Part shown: in pieces, positions 9,930-21,127 of the stretch
Layout of the letters: the number at the start of each line of letters is the position of its first letter
Position numbering within the stretch: position 1 is the first letter of the stretch
Assembly: GCA_954871525.1 (NCBI GenBank)
Contig: OX940869.1
Coordinates: forward strand, 13,167,001 to 13,231,000
Origin: Parietaria judaica
Lineage: Eukaryota > Streptophyta > Magnoliopsida > Rosales > Urticaceae
DNA length: 64,000 nt
Reading direction: 5' to 3'
The notes under the pieces: generated by a model
Seen by the model: the letters and a program-made list of their open reading frames with translations, nothing else
What the model was told of the DNA's origin: nothing
Database searches by the model: none
Program-made: the position numbers and the translations under genes

Positions 9930-10757
9930 TGAGCGTCTTCGAGTGTCTTCGAATGTGTTCGAATGTCTTCGAGTGTGTTCAAATGCCTTCAAGTTTCTTC
10001 GAACGCCTTCGAGCGTGTTCGAACGCCTTCGAGTTTCTTCGAACGCCTTCGAGTGTGTTTGAACGCCTTTGAACGTGTTCGAACATGTTCGAATGTCTTC
10101 GAGTGTGTTCGAATGCCTTTGAGTTTCTTCGAACGCCTTCGAGAGTAACGAACGCCTTCGAGTTTTTTCAAACGCCTTCGAGTGTGTTCGAACGCCTTTG
10201 AGTATGTTCAAACGCCTTTGAGTTTCTTTGAATGCCTTTGACATTCTTCGAGCGCCTTCGAGTGTGTTCGAACACCTTCGAGTTTCTTCGAACGCCTTCG
10301 AGTGTATTCGAACGCCTTCGAGTGTGTTCGAACGCCTTTGAGTGTGTTCGAACGTCTTTGAGTGTGTTCGAATGCCTTCGGGTTTCTTCGAACGCCTTCG
10401 GGTTTCTTCAAGCGCCTCTGAGTGTGTTCGAACGCCTTCGAGTTTGTTCGAATGCCTTCGAGTGTGTTCGAACGCCTTCGAGTTTCTTCGAACGCCTTCG
10501 AGTGTATTCGAACGCCTTCGAGTGTGTTCGAGTGCGTTCGAATGTACTCGAATATCTTCGAATGCGGCCGGATGTCTTCGAACGCCTTTGAGTTTGTTCG
10601 AACGCCTTCGAGTGTGTTCGAGTGCGTTCGAATGTACTCGAATATTTTCGAATGTGGCCGGATGTCTTCGAACGCCTTCGAGTGTGTTAGAACGCCTTCG
10701 AGTGTGTTCGAGTGCATTCGAATGTACTCGAATATCTTCGAATGTGGCCGGATGTGC
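9930..10757. repeat. 20-bp minisatellite in the Gypsy-1 leader
   Basis: About forty units of a 20-bp repeat (consensus TTCGAACGCCTTCGAGTGTG) form the entire leader between primer-binding site and gag. Each unit is two 10-bp half-units beginning TTCGA. The right part has a 90-bp higher-order repeat: GAGTGCGTTCGAATGTACTC recurs with one change at about 10531, 10621 and 10711. Sixty bases, three units, encode 20 residues, so every frame stays open and gives spurious ORFs up to 169 residues on both strands. I treat those as artefacts. Confidence 0.9.
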
Positions 10758-10789
10758 TGGTAGGGACTCGAGGTTTTAAACTCGTGGCC

Positions 10790-10807
10790 CCCCTCCTTCT
10801 AGCACCA
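10790..10807 (-). other. Primer-binding site of Gypsy-1 (tRNA-Asn type)
   Basis: The minus strand just inside the 5' LTR reads TGGTGCTAGAAGGAGGGG. Except for one base it is complementary to the 3' end of plant tRNA-Asn (remembered as ending CCTCCTTCTAGCGCCA). Three A-T pairs separate it from the LTR. It would prime minus-strand cDNA synthesis. Confidence 0.7.
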
Positions 10808-10810
10808 AAA

Positions 10811-12008
10811 TGTTGATGCAGAAAAATGCTTGAAACATTCAGCGGCCCAATAGCTCGTGTTGGGCCGGGCCCAGTGTCGTCTTGTTGACTTTTTTGACTT
10901 TAGGGCTTGGGCTCTTACTTTCGAGTCAAATGGACCCTCCTCTAACTCGATGATCAGAAACCCGTGGTAAACTCCACTACCTGTCGCTAATAGGGCCAGG
11001 ACTTGGCCTGGCCCGGATTATAGGATCGAAACACAAAAAACAGATTCCTGACCACCGTGTTGGGGGGATCACAATATCGACTTTCCAGTGAACCCTGGTA
11101 GATCAGACCCTGAACCGGCGTCATGGGGACAGATCCAGGTCCTCGGGCTATCCGCGTAATCTGTATATCTACCGGAGATACAAGACTAGTGGATAGAACG
11201 AGCACCTCACGGATCTAGAACTTTGGCAAGGAGGGTCTTAGATCGTGCCAGAATCTTCTCCAGAGCTTCCGCTCAAATGTGTTTTCTTTCTCTCAGAACC
11301 TGAACAAAACAACACCCGAGATCAGGGAGAACCGGGGGGGGGGGGGGGGGGGTACCCCCTGATTCACCTCCGACGCTCAACATTAGAGTGATATTTTAGG
11401 GGAGGCGAGTTATAGAGGGAGTAGAGAGAGTTTAGAGCGAGTTCTCGGGGTGAGAATCGAGTTACCGTTAAGTGAAAACCGAGCTTCTATTTATAAGAGA
11501 ACCCAAGGATTCAAACGCAATTATCTTTTGATTCGGGAGGCCCCTAGTGCAAAATAATATAGTTTTTTGTATCCTCAAGACGTGACCGATCCAAGGCTGC
11601 AATCGGCGTCCCCATCCGATGCCGGACACGCCCTCACGCGCGGCAAACGTGGGCGGCATGTGTGGAAGCTTGGCCTCCAAGCTGATGACGTCAGCTTGAT
11701 GTCACCAGGCTTGTGTCAGCCTTCTGGCGCATCCAGCGGATGGGCGACACGTGGAAGGGTCAAATTTGACCCCTTGTGGACCTGCAGAGCCGCTGCCACG
11801 TGGCGGTTGGCTTTTGAGGGCCTGTGGGGCCCACCCGGGTGGCTCCGACGTGTCCCGGAAGCCTTGGGTGTTTCTTGAGGCCGTTTTTTACAAATTTTAT
11901 ATCGATTTTGGGTGTTTTGATATTTTTGGGATCATCTGGACCCTTTATTTTTCGAAAAAGGGCTTCCAGTGAATAATTTGGGGGCAAAATTGATTATAAT
12001 TAATTAAT
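10811..12008 (-). repeat. 5' LTR of Gypsy-1, outer end truncated
   Basis: It matches 1153-2348 closely, including the G-run (11334-11352) and the TATA box (minus strand 11489-11496). Similarity stops at TAATTAAT near 12008, so the outer ~74 bp found in the other LTR (2349-2422) are gone. The next bases belong to the MULE transposase. The deletion would remove the U3 start but leaves the TATA box. Confidence 0.8.
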
Positions 12009-13741
12009 TAATTAATTGAGTTGTACATCACACTTGAGATTCTCTTAATAGTGGGACTTAATCCACTCACTTGCCGTCTTATCGACCAACCAATTAAACG
12101 CTGCTTCATTAATTTCCTTTAACTCTACCATTCTTGTTTGCGATTCCAGGAATGTAGTGGCCCTTGCACACACCCATAATTGCTGCTCCAATAGTAGACC
12201 GGGGTGATCCTTTTTGAAATTGGAGTGAAGGTGCCTTACGCAAAACTTGACTTCACAACCTTTGAACTCTGTATCTATTGCATTCACCAACCCCTTTTGT
12301 TTGTCACTCATCATAGTGTAAGCTGCAGGGTTCTCAATATTGAGATCTTCCTTTAGTAGGTTTAAAAACCAAGTCCACGTGTCGGTTTTTTCCTTCTCAC
12401 ATATTGAATACGCAACCGGGAACATACAATTGTTCGTATCCACTCCCACAACAGCTAAAAGAAATCCTTTGCAATACCCCTTTAGAAAACACCCATCCAC
12501 ACAAAGAAGCTTTCTACATCCATGTTTGAAACCGTCTTTGCAAGTGGCCAAACTAATGTAAACTCTCTGAAATACCCTTTTACCGTGTACATCCTCACTT
12601 TTAATTAATGTCGTGCTTCCCGGATTACTTAGTACATGATTCTTGCAATAGTCATCAAGAAGGTAAAATTGCTCTATAACTGAACCTTGTAAGATGTCCC
12701 TTACTTTGATTTTGCTCTATAAAAAGTCCACTTTGAAACCCTATCATGCTTTTCTTGTTGAGCCAACTCTTAGAAGGTCGTGTGTAAGGCATGTTGGGAT
12801 TCATCCGAAATTGATCCAAAAAGTGTTTTGAAAACCAAGAGGCTGTTACTAGTCGGTTGTTGAAGACGATACCACATGTATGCTTATCATTAAGTGTTCA
12901 CACTTTCAAAGCCAAATCTTCTCTATCGAATCCACTAGCAAGGATCAACCACTTGCAACCATTACCCTTGCACACGGCTTGCACTCGAACTCTATCATTT
13001 TTAGTGTATTTAAACTCCCTATCATTAGCTATGAAAAACTATTTCAGTGCCTCTTTAAGCAGCTCGACCGAGGCAAACTTCATGTCCCACTTGAACTTAA
13101 AGTCTTAAAAATTTGAGCAACGAACATACTCACTATGTCTACGTCTTGGTTGAACACCCTCATCTTCACTATCAGTCGATTCCAAATCTAGATTGTCTTC
13201 AACACCTTCTTCATCTTCATCACTGTCGAGACCCTTTCTGCACGTATCTCCCGGACTAGCCCACCATGAACGTGAGTAAATTGTTTTTCCCATATTACTC
13301 TCAGTATCTACATCTTGTTCATAATTTGAATCATTGTACTCACCCTGCATCTCAATTTTCTTTGCTTGTGTCTCCATTTCTGGTATAAAACCACCATCGT
13401 CAATCACTTGAGCAAAGCTCGATTCACAAAGCAATTTCTAATTCATCATAGCCCACTGTTTCCATCACCACCAATATATCCTTAATCTCTTCATCTTGTG
13501 TGATAGAAACTGCATCATTTTCAGACTGACCTCTGAACTTATAGAGAAAATTACAAGGCTTGGGATACTCCAAACACTCTGCAAATTCCTCTAAAAGGTA
13601 CCAACAGAAATGACTTTTCTTACATGGGTCAAAGAAATCAACTTCCCCTCCATTATAGTTGCCTACTATCGGTGGAGCAATATTTACCTCCATGATGCAA
13701 AATGGCGGTGAAATAGAAATCTCCATCATTGTTTCCTGCAA
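12009..13741 (-). pseudogene. MULE (MuDR-type) transposase, N-terminal and catalytic part
   Basis: The first exon follows a splice acceptor (TAATTGCAG, minus strand near 13734). It encodes the N-terminal PB1-like domain of plant MULE transposases (VDFFDPCKKSHFCWYLLEE), then an acidic linker (DSDEDEEGVEDNLDLES). The MuDR DNA-binding region (KYTKNDRVRVQAVCKGNGCKW near 13000) and the catalytic core (168-residue frame 12551-12045) follow. The core has LLCVDGCFLKG and MSDKQKGLVNAID with the two catalytic Asp residues, then CVRHLHSNFKKDHPG. Stops interrupt the frame, for example after SHY near 12045. It would cut and paste the element in the nucleus. The C-terminus lies beyond the Gypsy insertion at 1152-777. 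Confidence 0.8.
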
Positions 13742-14454
13742 TTAGAAAAAATATATACTTTAAATACTTAGTATAGTTATTTAGCAAAAAAAAAAAAAGA
13801 GTTCAATAAAGTGAATATGTATTGAATCAGCCAAGACAACATATTGAACGAGCGAATTGCAAAAATAACCTTAAGTGGGCGCTTTAAAGAGTATATATCC
13901 TTATTACTGTTCAAGTCTTGCATTCATACCCTTCATTAAAGGGTAAGAGTGTTGGTTAACTTTAAAATTTACTTATCCTCTTATTTTATTATTTTCTCGA
14001 GCTACCCTCTCTCTCCTCCTTTTTATAACATATTCTTTCCCGCGTTTTTTCTCTCTCCTCTTTTATTCTCTTCAATGACTTCCCAATTGCCGAAACCCTA
14101 ATCTCTGATTCTTAGTCACATGATTTGCTGTATTCGTTCTCTGTATCTTCTACGTTACCTTGTCAACAATTAACAATTTTCAGAGCTCCTCGGTTGGATT
14201 ATTTAATATCAACTTACCTCGTTTTAAGGTTAGCCCATTATCTTACCGTAATGTTTTTTTTTTTTAATTTCTGGGTTTAATATTACCCTTTAAGGTTCTA
14301 GTTCGGTTACAAATTTTACCGCTACATGATGTTGTGTACATCTTAGAGGTTGATATAGCGATTTCTGATTAAAATAGCAGTTTCTTATTAATATATAAGT
14401 ATCTCAACACATTATAGTATTTTAAGTTAATTTCATGATTTTTTCATTTGCAGG
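13742..14454. other. Divergent spacer between two MULE transposase genes
   Basis: No ORF is seen. The two transposases diverge from here, so both promoters should lie in this interval. It includes pyrimidine-rich stretches (13995-14100) typical of plant 5' untranslated regions, and ATTTGCAG just before 14455 that could be a splice acceptor. No inverted repeat matching the outer arms was found here. Confidence 0.4.
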
Positions 14455-16669
14455 ATGTCTGTTTACGGTATAATTGTCAGTGTTGGCGGAAAGTGGGTAT
14501 GTGACATAAATTTAAGCAACTGGCGGTGGGAAGTGAGTAATGAAATGGCATATAGTTTTATCGTTGAAAAATGTGCTTTGAAAAACTGTTCTGATTTGAA
14601 GGAGATTTTATATGATAAGGCTGGTATTACTCGATGTTATGATCTGAAGATAAGTTATTACCCATTTCGACACTCTACTATGCCGGTTACATTGAGAGAG
14701 ACATTCAATTCAATGTATATATTCTTAGCTTCGAGGGAGATTCGATGTTGAAACAGCTATTCGTCGAGTTAGTGGAGAAGGAAACTCGTAAAGTAGGTAC
14801 CGAAAAAGCAAGATTTGGGCAAGAAGAGTTCCAGCCTGTCCCGGTTCCGCATGACGGTATTCCGGATCTTTTTTCGTCCCCGTATGGTGAAGGTGCATCA
14901 CTGTATCCTTTGATAGATTGTTCGAATAACTTTGTGGGATCCTCCGCTCTTCCTCCTCCTCGTGATTTTGAATTGGAGGAAGAAGGAACGATATATGGTT
15001 TTCGCAATGGTAGGGATCTTAGAGTTAACCAGGAATTTGCGTCAAAGGCGGAAGTGATAAAAGTTGTGTCTGATGGTGCTGATAAAGGAAAATTCCGTGT
15101 GAATTTAATGAAGTCAGACAAGCGATTATACGTAGTCAAATGCTTCGATAAGACATGCGGTTAGAAGTTACGTGCAGTGCAAAGGCCTGGTGGGATGTTC
15201 TCCATATGGACATATAATAATATCCACACTTGTACCCTGGAAGCCCGACAAGCTCCACCTCCACAAGTGAAATATTAGTATGTTTGCGATCAGATTAGAG
15301 CCAAATTCGGTCACGAGAAGGAACTATCGAACACAAAGGAGATCATGGATTATATGGAAAAACAGGGTTTCCCAATCAGTTCCTGGAAGTCTAGGCATGC
15401 TTTGAGAGAAGCCGAAGACAGTATTAGAGGTACCCTACTCAAAATTACGAGTTGTTACCAAGGTATTTTTATATGGTTGAAAAACAAAACCCGGATTCCC
15501 TGACCTCAAATGAATATAAAAATAAAGAGGATACTTTTAAGTATTGTTTCGTGGCATTATACGCGTCGATTCAAGGCTTTAAAAGTGCGAGGAAGGTTAT
15601 TTCTATTGAATTGTATACCTTGACTAATGAGTACGAAGGCACCTTACTCGTGGCAACCGCTACTGACGCAAATCACCATGTTTTGCCCTTTGCTTTTGGT
15701 ATTGTGGATTCAGATTATATCGAATCGTGGGAATGATTTTTAAAAAATCCGAGACATGGAATTCCGGACACAAGTGAGTTGTTCGTCGTAACGGATATTG
15801 GCACATCCATTAAGAAAGCGTGTGGTAAAGTGTATCCGCTGGCAACCCAAGGATTTTGTCCTTATCGTATTCAACAATACTTGCAAAGAAAGTCTAAAGA
15901 GAAGGGGTTAGTACCGAAGTTTTAGGAAGTGGCAAGTGTATATATCAAGGTTAAATTTGAAAGAAAATTGGATGAGTTGGAACAAAGTTTTCCTTTAGCT
16001 GCGAATTTTCTTTTTGAAAATCTCGACAGCAGAGATCGATGGGCCAGAGCGTACTTCGTGGAGAAACAGTATGGCATTATGACTTCTAACGGTTCAAGTT
16101 GCATTCATAATGTAATAAGCGGAGCTCGAGGGTTTCTTATTGTTGCCTTGTTAGATGAGTTCCTGACGATGGTGGTTGAAATGATGAGTAGATTTAGAGA
16201 AATGAGCACAACATGTAACGGCGATACGAACTTTGGAGTCACTCTGAATACTGAGAAAAAGATTCGTGAAAACTGGAAAAAGGCCGAGAAAATGACTGCT
16301 ACTAAAGGTTTTGAACAATCGTGGCAAGTGAGGAGTAGCGCAGATTTTAAGGTGGTAGATCTTGTGCACAAGACGTGCACGTGCTTAAAACTAAACTTCG
16401 ATCGGTACCTATGTGTGCATGCCATCAAAGCAATCACCGTTGCAAAGCAAAACGTTTACAACTTCTGTGATAAACTCTACAGTTTGAACCACTGGTGGCA
16501 TACATATGATGTACATGTAAGTCTATTACCGCTGAATCATGATTGGAACATACCTCCTCATCTTACCGAGAGTTTGTCGAAGATTAATCCGCCTACTGTA
16601 ATAAAACAAAGAGGAGAAAAAAGAGGAGAAGATTCCTACCGAGTCAAGAGTCCGGATCTAAGTAACTAG
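14455..16669 (+). pseudogene. Second MULE transposase pseudogene with SWIM zinc finger
   Basis: Frames in order: 14455-14751 (N-terminal domain, VSVGGKWVCDINLSNW), 14745-15164 (MuDR DNA-binding region, GFRNGRDLRVNQEFASKAEV), 15452-15736 (catalytic core, YEGTLLVATATDANHHVLPF) and 15929-16669. The last contains the SWIM zinc finger CTCLKLNFDRYLCVHAI (C-x-C...C-x-H). Three stops replace Trp codons of the family: TAG at 15162-15164 (before KLRAV), TGA at 15734-15736 (after SWE) and TAG at 15923-15925. A frame change occurs near 14745. It is the same family as the leftward transposase but a different copy. It is not functional. Confidence 0.8.
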
Positions 16670-16730
16670 TATGAACAAGAGAGTAATTTTAATAAATTCA
16701 ATAACATGTCATTCATCTATATTATTTCCG

Positions 16731-17735
16731 ACATAACATGTAATGCAATTGTTGTGCCTTATTTACCTATTCTATCTCGTTTAAACCTCATATTATCTAT
16801 TATACAGATGAAGGGAATAATATTCTTCCATTATGACTGGAAACCGTACGCCGTGAGAATATTAGCGGTTTCAAGTTACCGATAGCGGGAGCACTTTTCA
16901 TGATAGCGGGATTAAACTTTCGAACTAAAATCCATACGTCACTCGTTTATATTATAATTCCCTGTGGTTGTGGTTCATAAAACTCTTTGAATCTGATCCC
17001 GTACGCCTATACTCATTATTGCACGAGTGTTGTGTTCACATCAATTGTTAATGAATCAATGCTTGGAAAATCAGACATAACATGTAATGCAATTGTTGTG
17101 CCTTATTTACCTATTCTATCTCGTTTAAACATCATATTATCTATTATACAGTTGAAGGGAATCATTTTTTTCCATTTTGACTAGAAACCACTACGCCATG
17201 AGAATATTAGCGGTTTCCGGTTACCGATAGCGGGAGCACTTTTCCTGATAGCGGGATCAAAATTTCAAACTTGAATCCATACGTCACTCGTTTATATTAT
17301 AATTCCCTATGGTTCTTGATTATAAAACTCTTTGAATCCGATCCCGTACGCCTATACTCATTATTGCACGAGTGTTGTGTTCACATCAAGTGTTAACGAA
17401 TCAATACCGGGATTTAGGGTTAACATGTAATGCAATTTTTGTGCCTTATTTACCTATTCTATCTCGTTTAAACCTACAGTTGAAGAAAATAATATTCTTC
17501 CATTCTGACTAGAAACCGCTACTCCATGAGAATATTAGCGGTTTCAGGTTACCGATAGCGGCAACACTTTTCGTGATAGCAGGATAAAACTTTCGAACTC
17601 GAATACATACGTTACACATTTATATTATAATTCCCCACGGTTTTGGATCATAAAACTCTTTGAATCCGATCCCGTACGCCTATACTCATTATTGCACGAG
17701 TGTTGTGTTCACATAAATAGTTAATGAATAAAACT
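16731..17735 (+). repeat. Three tandem copies of a 344-bp repeat
   Basis: The landmark AACATGTAATGC begins at 16735, 17079 and 17422, giving periods of 344 and 343 bp. Each unit contains ATTAGCGGTTTC, GATAGCGGGAGCAC and CATTATTGCACGAGTG. No ORF is convincing. It follows the SWIM end of the second transposase, so it is probably subterminal MULE sequence. Confidence 0.85.
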
Positions 17736-17801
17736 TAGAGAATATCCAATAAAATCTACTACAAGAATAACAACTAAAATATATATTCAATAAGTTTAAT
17801 A

Positions 17802-18587
17802 AGGTTAATTACGGCGAAAAGACCAACCCTTTGGTCAAATGCTCTGCTGTGTATACAACCTCCGTAAATGGCGGCAAAAGTACCCAAACTCGGTATTTGG
17901 GAGTTGACCTAGAAAATCTATCTATGTAGCAATCAGCCTTTGCCATGTGGCATGCCACATGGCACTTAGCCGCCACGTGGCATGCCACGCAATTTTTACT
18001 TTTAAAATATTTTTTAAATTATTGTTATTTTTTAAACAAAATTAATTTATATTTTTATTTTCACTAAAAAAATATTTTATCCCAATAATAACAAATAATG
18101 AATATCTAAATTTAAATATTCATTATTGGTTATAATTATTTATTTTTTAAAAAGTGGGTAGAATGAAATAAAAATCACCTTTCACGGTTCACTTGAACTC
18201 CGTTTCCGATCCAGTTCACGCTTCAAATAAAATTGTTTAATATGTTTAATAATAATAATAATAATAATAATAACCAATAATGAATATTTAAATTTAAATA
18301 TTCATTATTGGTTATTATTGAAAAATAATATATTTTTAAAAAAAATTAAAAAGTTTTTTTAAATAATATATTTTAAATAATTTAATAAAATAATAATTAT
18401 GTGGCATGCCACGCGGCGGCCAAGTGCTATGTGGCATGCCACGTGGCAAATGCTAATAACCACATGGACAAATATTCTCGGTCAACCCCCAAATGCCGAG
18501 TTTGGGTACTTTTGCCGCTATTTACGGAGGTTGTATACACATGAGAGCATTTGACCAAAGGTTGGGTCTTTTTGCCGCAATTAACCC
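17802..18587. mobile_element. Foldback element (non-autonomous MULE type) with 9-bp target duplication
   Basis: The 786-bp element has long inverted arms: the left begins AGGTTAATTACGGCGAAAAG and the right, reverse-complemented, begins GGGTTAATTGCGGCAAAAAG. The arms also share GTGGCATGCCACRTGGC and the AAATATTCATTATTGGTTAT core, so the whole can fold into a hairpin. The flanks are a perfect 9-bp direct repeat, AGTTTAATA, at 17793-17801 and 18588-18596, the duplication size typical of Mutator elements. There is no coding capacity. An (AAT)n run lies near 18247-18273. It inserted just behind the Ulp1 pseudogene. Confidence 0.85.
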
Positions 18588-19455
18588 AGTTTAATATGTC
18601 CACTTGGATAATATCAAGCTTGCATAGTTAATTCTCGCTTCGACAACATGTTTCTCGCCGAATTTTTCTAGACTCTGGTTTAGCATGTCGAGTTCTATAA
18701 ACTTCATGTAAAATATCCCACAGTCTCCCCCATATTTATCCTTTGGGCATTCTGCTCGCCTATATGTCCACTCGTTACCGTTGAAATGTTTATGCCTTGT
18801 TGTATTCTTCAGGCCCGTTATTTCGAGTATCCAGTTAAGAGTAGTCTCTACATCTTTCATCTTTTTTTGGAGGTTTTCATCAGAGATGGACGTTGAGCTT
18901 GAATCAAACACTACAAACTCCGCCTTTTGTAAATCAACCTTGCATGATATCCAGTGTAAATTCTGATAGTTTAGCGGGAAGTACAGTCGCTCCAATTCCG
19001 GTCACGGTTTTCCGTAATGTGTAGACGTTCTACCTTCAGCCCAGTCCAAGACATTTTTATAATCATCCTCTATTATCCTACCTTCTATAATTTTATCAGG
19101 TTGAAACAAAATAGTCTTATCGAATGATGTATCAAGAACAACCATCGTCCTAGAATTTGGAATACTCTCGAGAATTTCATGCAGTTGTTTACGTAGCCTG
19201 TAAGTGATTTCCTCCAGGTGCTGCATTTAATAGTAAATTTATTCAATATAATGATAAAAATAATTTTTTTAATTATTCATGCTGCCGTTGAATATTGATA
19301 ACGTCATCTGCTAGCCAAGTACGGGGTACCAGGATTTCTGTAAACCACTTTTCCCTTGACTCTACGTGCTCTGACATATAGTTCCTCATCAACGTTTTTA
19401 AAGGAGTCCACAATTTCTTATTGACTGGCTCAATCAAGTCCAAAAGTGTAGCGGT

Positions 19456-19793
19456 CTGCAACAAAACATGTAATAACTTATTGATCTACATTTAATACCG
19501 CTATTCTTAAATATGCATACCGCTCACTATTAGTGGTCTACAAACCGCTAATGACTTATTGATCTACATTTAATACCGCTATTCTTAAATATGCATACCG
19601 CTATTAGTGGTCTACATACTGCTAATAACTTATTGATCTATATGTAATACCGCTATTCCTAAATATGCATACCGATATTAGTGGTCAACATACCGCTAAT
19701 GATTTATTGATCTACATTTAATACTGCTATTCTTTAATATGCATACCGTTATTAGTGATCTACATACCGCTAATGACTTATTGATCTACATAC
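19456..19793 (-). repeat. Ulp1-gene intron built of ~76-bp tandem repeats
   Basis: On the minus strand a donor AAAA|GTATGT at 19793 and acceptor TTTGTTGCAG|ACC at 19456 bound a 338-bp intron. Splicing joins the frame exactly (GLPK + TATLLDL). The intron is almost wholly about four copies of a ~76-bp unit marked by ACTTATTGATCTACAT (starts near 19473, 19552, 19628, 19703 and 19778), each with ACCGCTATT and ATTAGTGGTC. Confidence 0.8.
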
Positions 19794-20754
19794 TTTTGGC
19801 AAACCAAGGTTGACCAGCGATTTCGCCACTTCTAATGCTTCTTTTGAATCCTCCCTCTGCTTCTTGTTCTTCATCTTCTTCTACTGCTCCTCCTCCCTGT
19901 CCTTCTCATTCTCCAACTTATCCTTTTTATCGTCCTCCCTCTTCTTCTCAAACTTCTCCTCCTCCCTCTTCTTCTCCAACCTTTCCTTCTCCAACCTCTC
20001 CTCCTCCCTTTTCTTCTCCTTCTCCCCCTGCTTCTCTTTCTCCAACTTCTCCTCCTACCTCAGCTTCCCTTTCTCCAACTTCTCTTCCTCCCTCTGCTTC
20101 TCCTCCTCATCTTGCTCGTTTTACCCCTCTGCTCCCCCTTGCTCCTCCTCGTCATGGTCATCTTGCTCGTCCTGCTCCTCTTGTTCCATATGCTCCACCT
20201 CCTCGAACTCATAGGCGTATTGTTGTGCTATAGACTTTGCAATGTCAATCGCGTTCTCTTGCGAACAATTGGATTCCCTTTCGCTCAACTCATTCCCATG
20301 AATGTTGCAATTCACATCTTTTACCCCAATGAAGTCCTCATGGTACATCAGTTCTGCCTGACGGTAACTGACCATAGCCTCATTGGCATCATTGTTTGTT
20401 GTCTCGTGATCGGGGAATGTAAGAACATTATCGGGATTCTAATCATCTTCATTAACCTGCTCATGTTCCTCCCTCTGCTTTTCTTGCTCCATGGTCAGAG
20501 CCAGAGCAATCGGCTTATCCTACCTCGATTCATCCGAATAATTCTTTTCATGCATGTATCTATACAATTGTATTGCCACATTTGCAACAGCTTACTCATT
20601 TTCTTAAAGGGAATCGAATGGTATATCAAACATCTTCTTGTTAGCCTCTGCAACTAACTTAGATAGTAAAGTCGAAGTTCTGCCAAACTTTTGTTAAACC
20701 GATGCCGGAGATTGACTGGGCCATTTAGATGCCCATACAGGAGCATAAGAGTGG

Positions 20755-21127
20755 GTGCTCTGTCTCTTTCTTGAGCCTTGTGGTGATTGCGATCAATTCT
20801 CGGAGCCGGAGGTGTTAGTTTTAAAATACCTTTATCGTTTCAGCGAGGGAACGACCTTCCTCTTTTTTGTAGGGGGTGAATGCGATCCAGGTTGCTGTTT
20901 GGAAACCTTCTTCGTACCTCGTGTTTTTCTCCGTGCGGGTGAAGACGATTCTTTTTGCGGCTTCAAAGCCTTCTCCCCCCCCCCCCCCCCCCTTCTTGTT
21001 TTTCTTTGTAGGGTTGAAGGTAATTCTTGTTAAGGCTTGGAAGCCTTCCTCCTTCTTCGTGTTTTTGTCTCTGGCTCAGGAGCAGAGTGAAATAACCTAT
21101 GTCGAAGCCGACTCCTATCAAAGGTAG
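20755..21127 (-). repeat. Imperfect coding repeats and C-run in the Ulp1 pseudogene
   Basis: Three diverged ~75-bp units recur, marked by GGAAACCTTCTTCGT, CTTCAAAGCCTTCT and TTGGAAGCCTTCCTCC. Near 20974-20992 there is an uninterrupted run of about 18 C. On the minus strand the units encode repeated peptides such as EEGFQTATWIAFTPYKK. The run length may be unreliable in sequencing. Confidence 0.5.

Larger units (their letters stand above)
1153..12008 (-). mobile_element. Ty3/Gypsy LTR retrotransposon, Tat/Retand type, deletion derivative (Gypsy-1)
   Basis: Two long direct repeats (1153-2422 and 10811-12008) enclose gag, protease and integrase remnants on the minus strand, so 10811-12008 is the 5' LTR. 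A primer-binding site adjoins the 5' LTR and a polypurine tract adjoins the 3' LTR. An antisense ORF between integrase and the 3' LTR points to the Tat/Retand lineage. RT, RNase H and most of integrase are deleted, so it cannot be autonomous. It sits inside a MULE transposase gene. The right LTR has lost its outer ~74 bp, so no target duplication can be checked. By eye the two LTRs differ at roughly one base in twenty. Confidence 0.85.

Noticed and set aside
9849..10779. Several 100-169-codon ORFs rich in Phe-Glu-Arg or Thr-His-Ser repeats
   Set aside because: They are translations of the 20-bp minisatellite; at least four frames are open at once.
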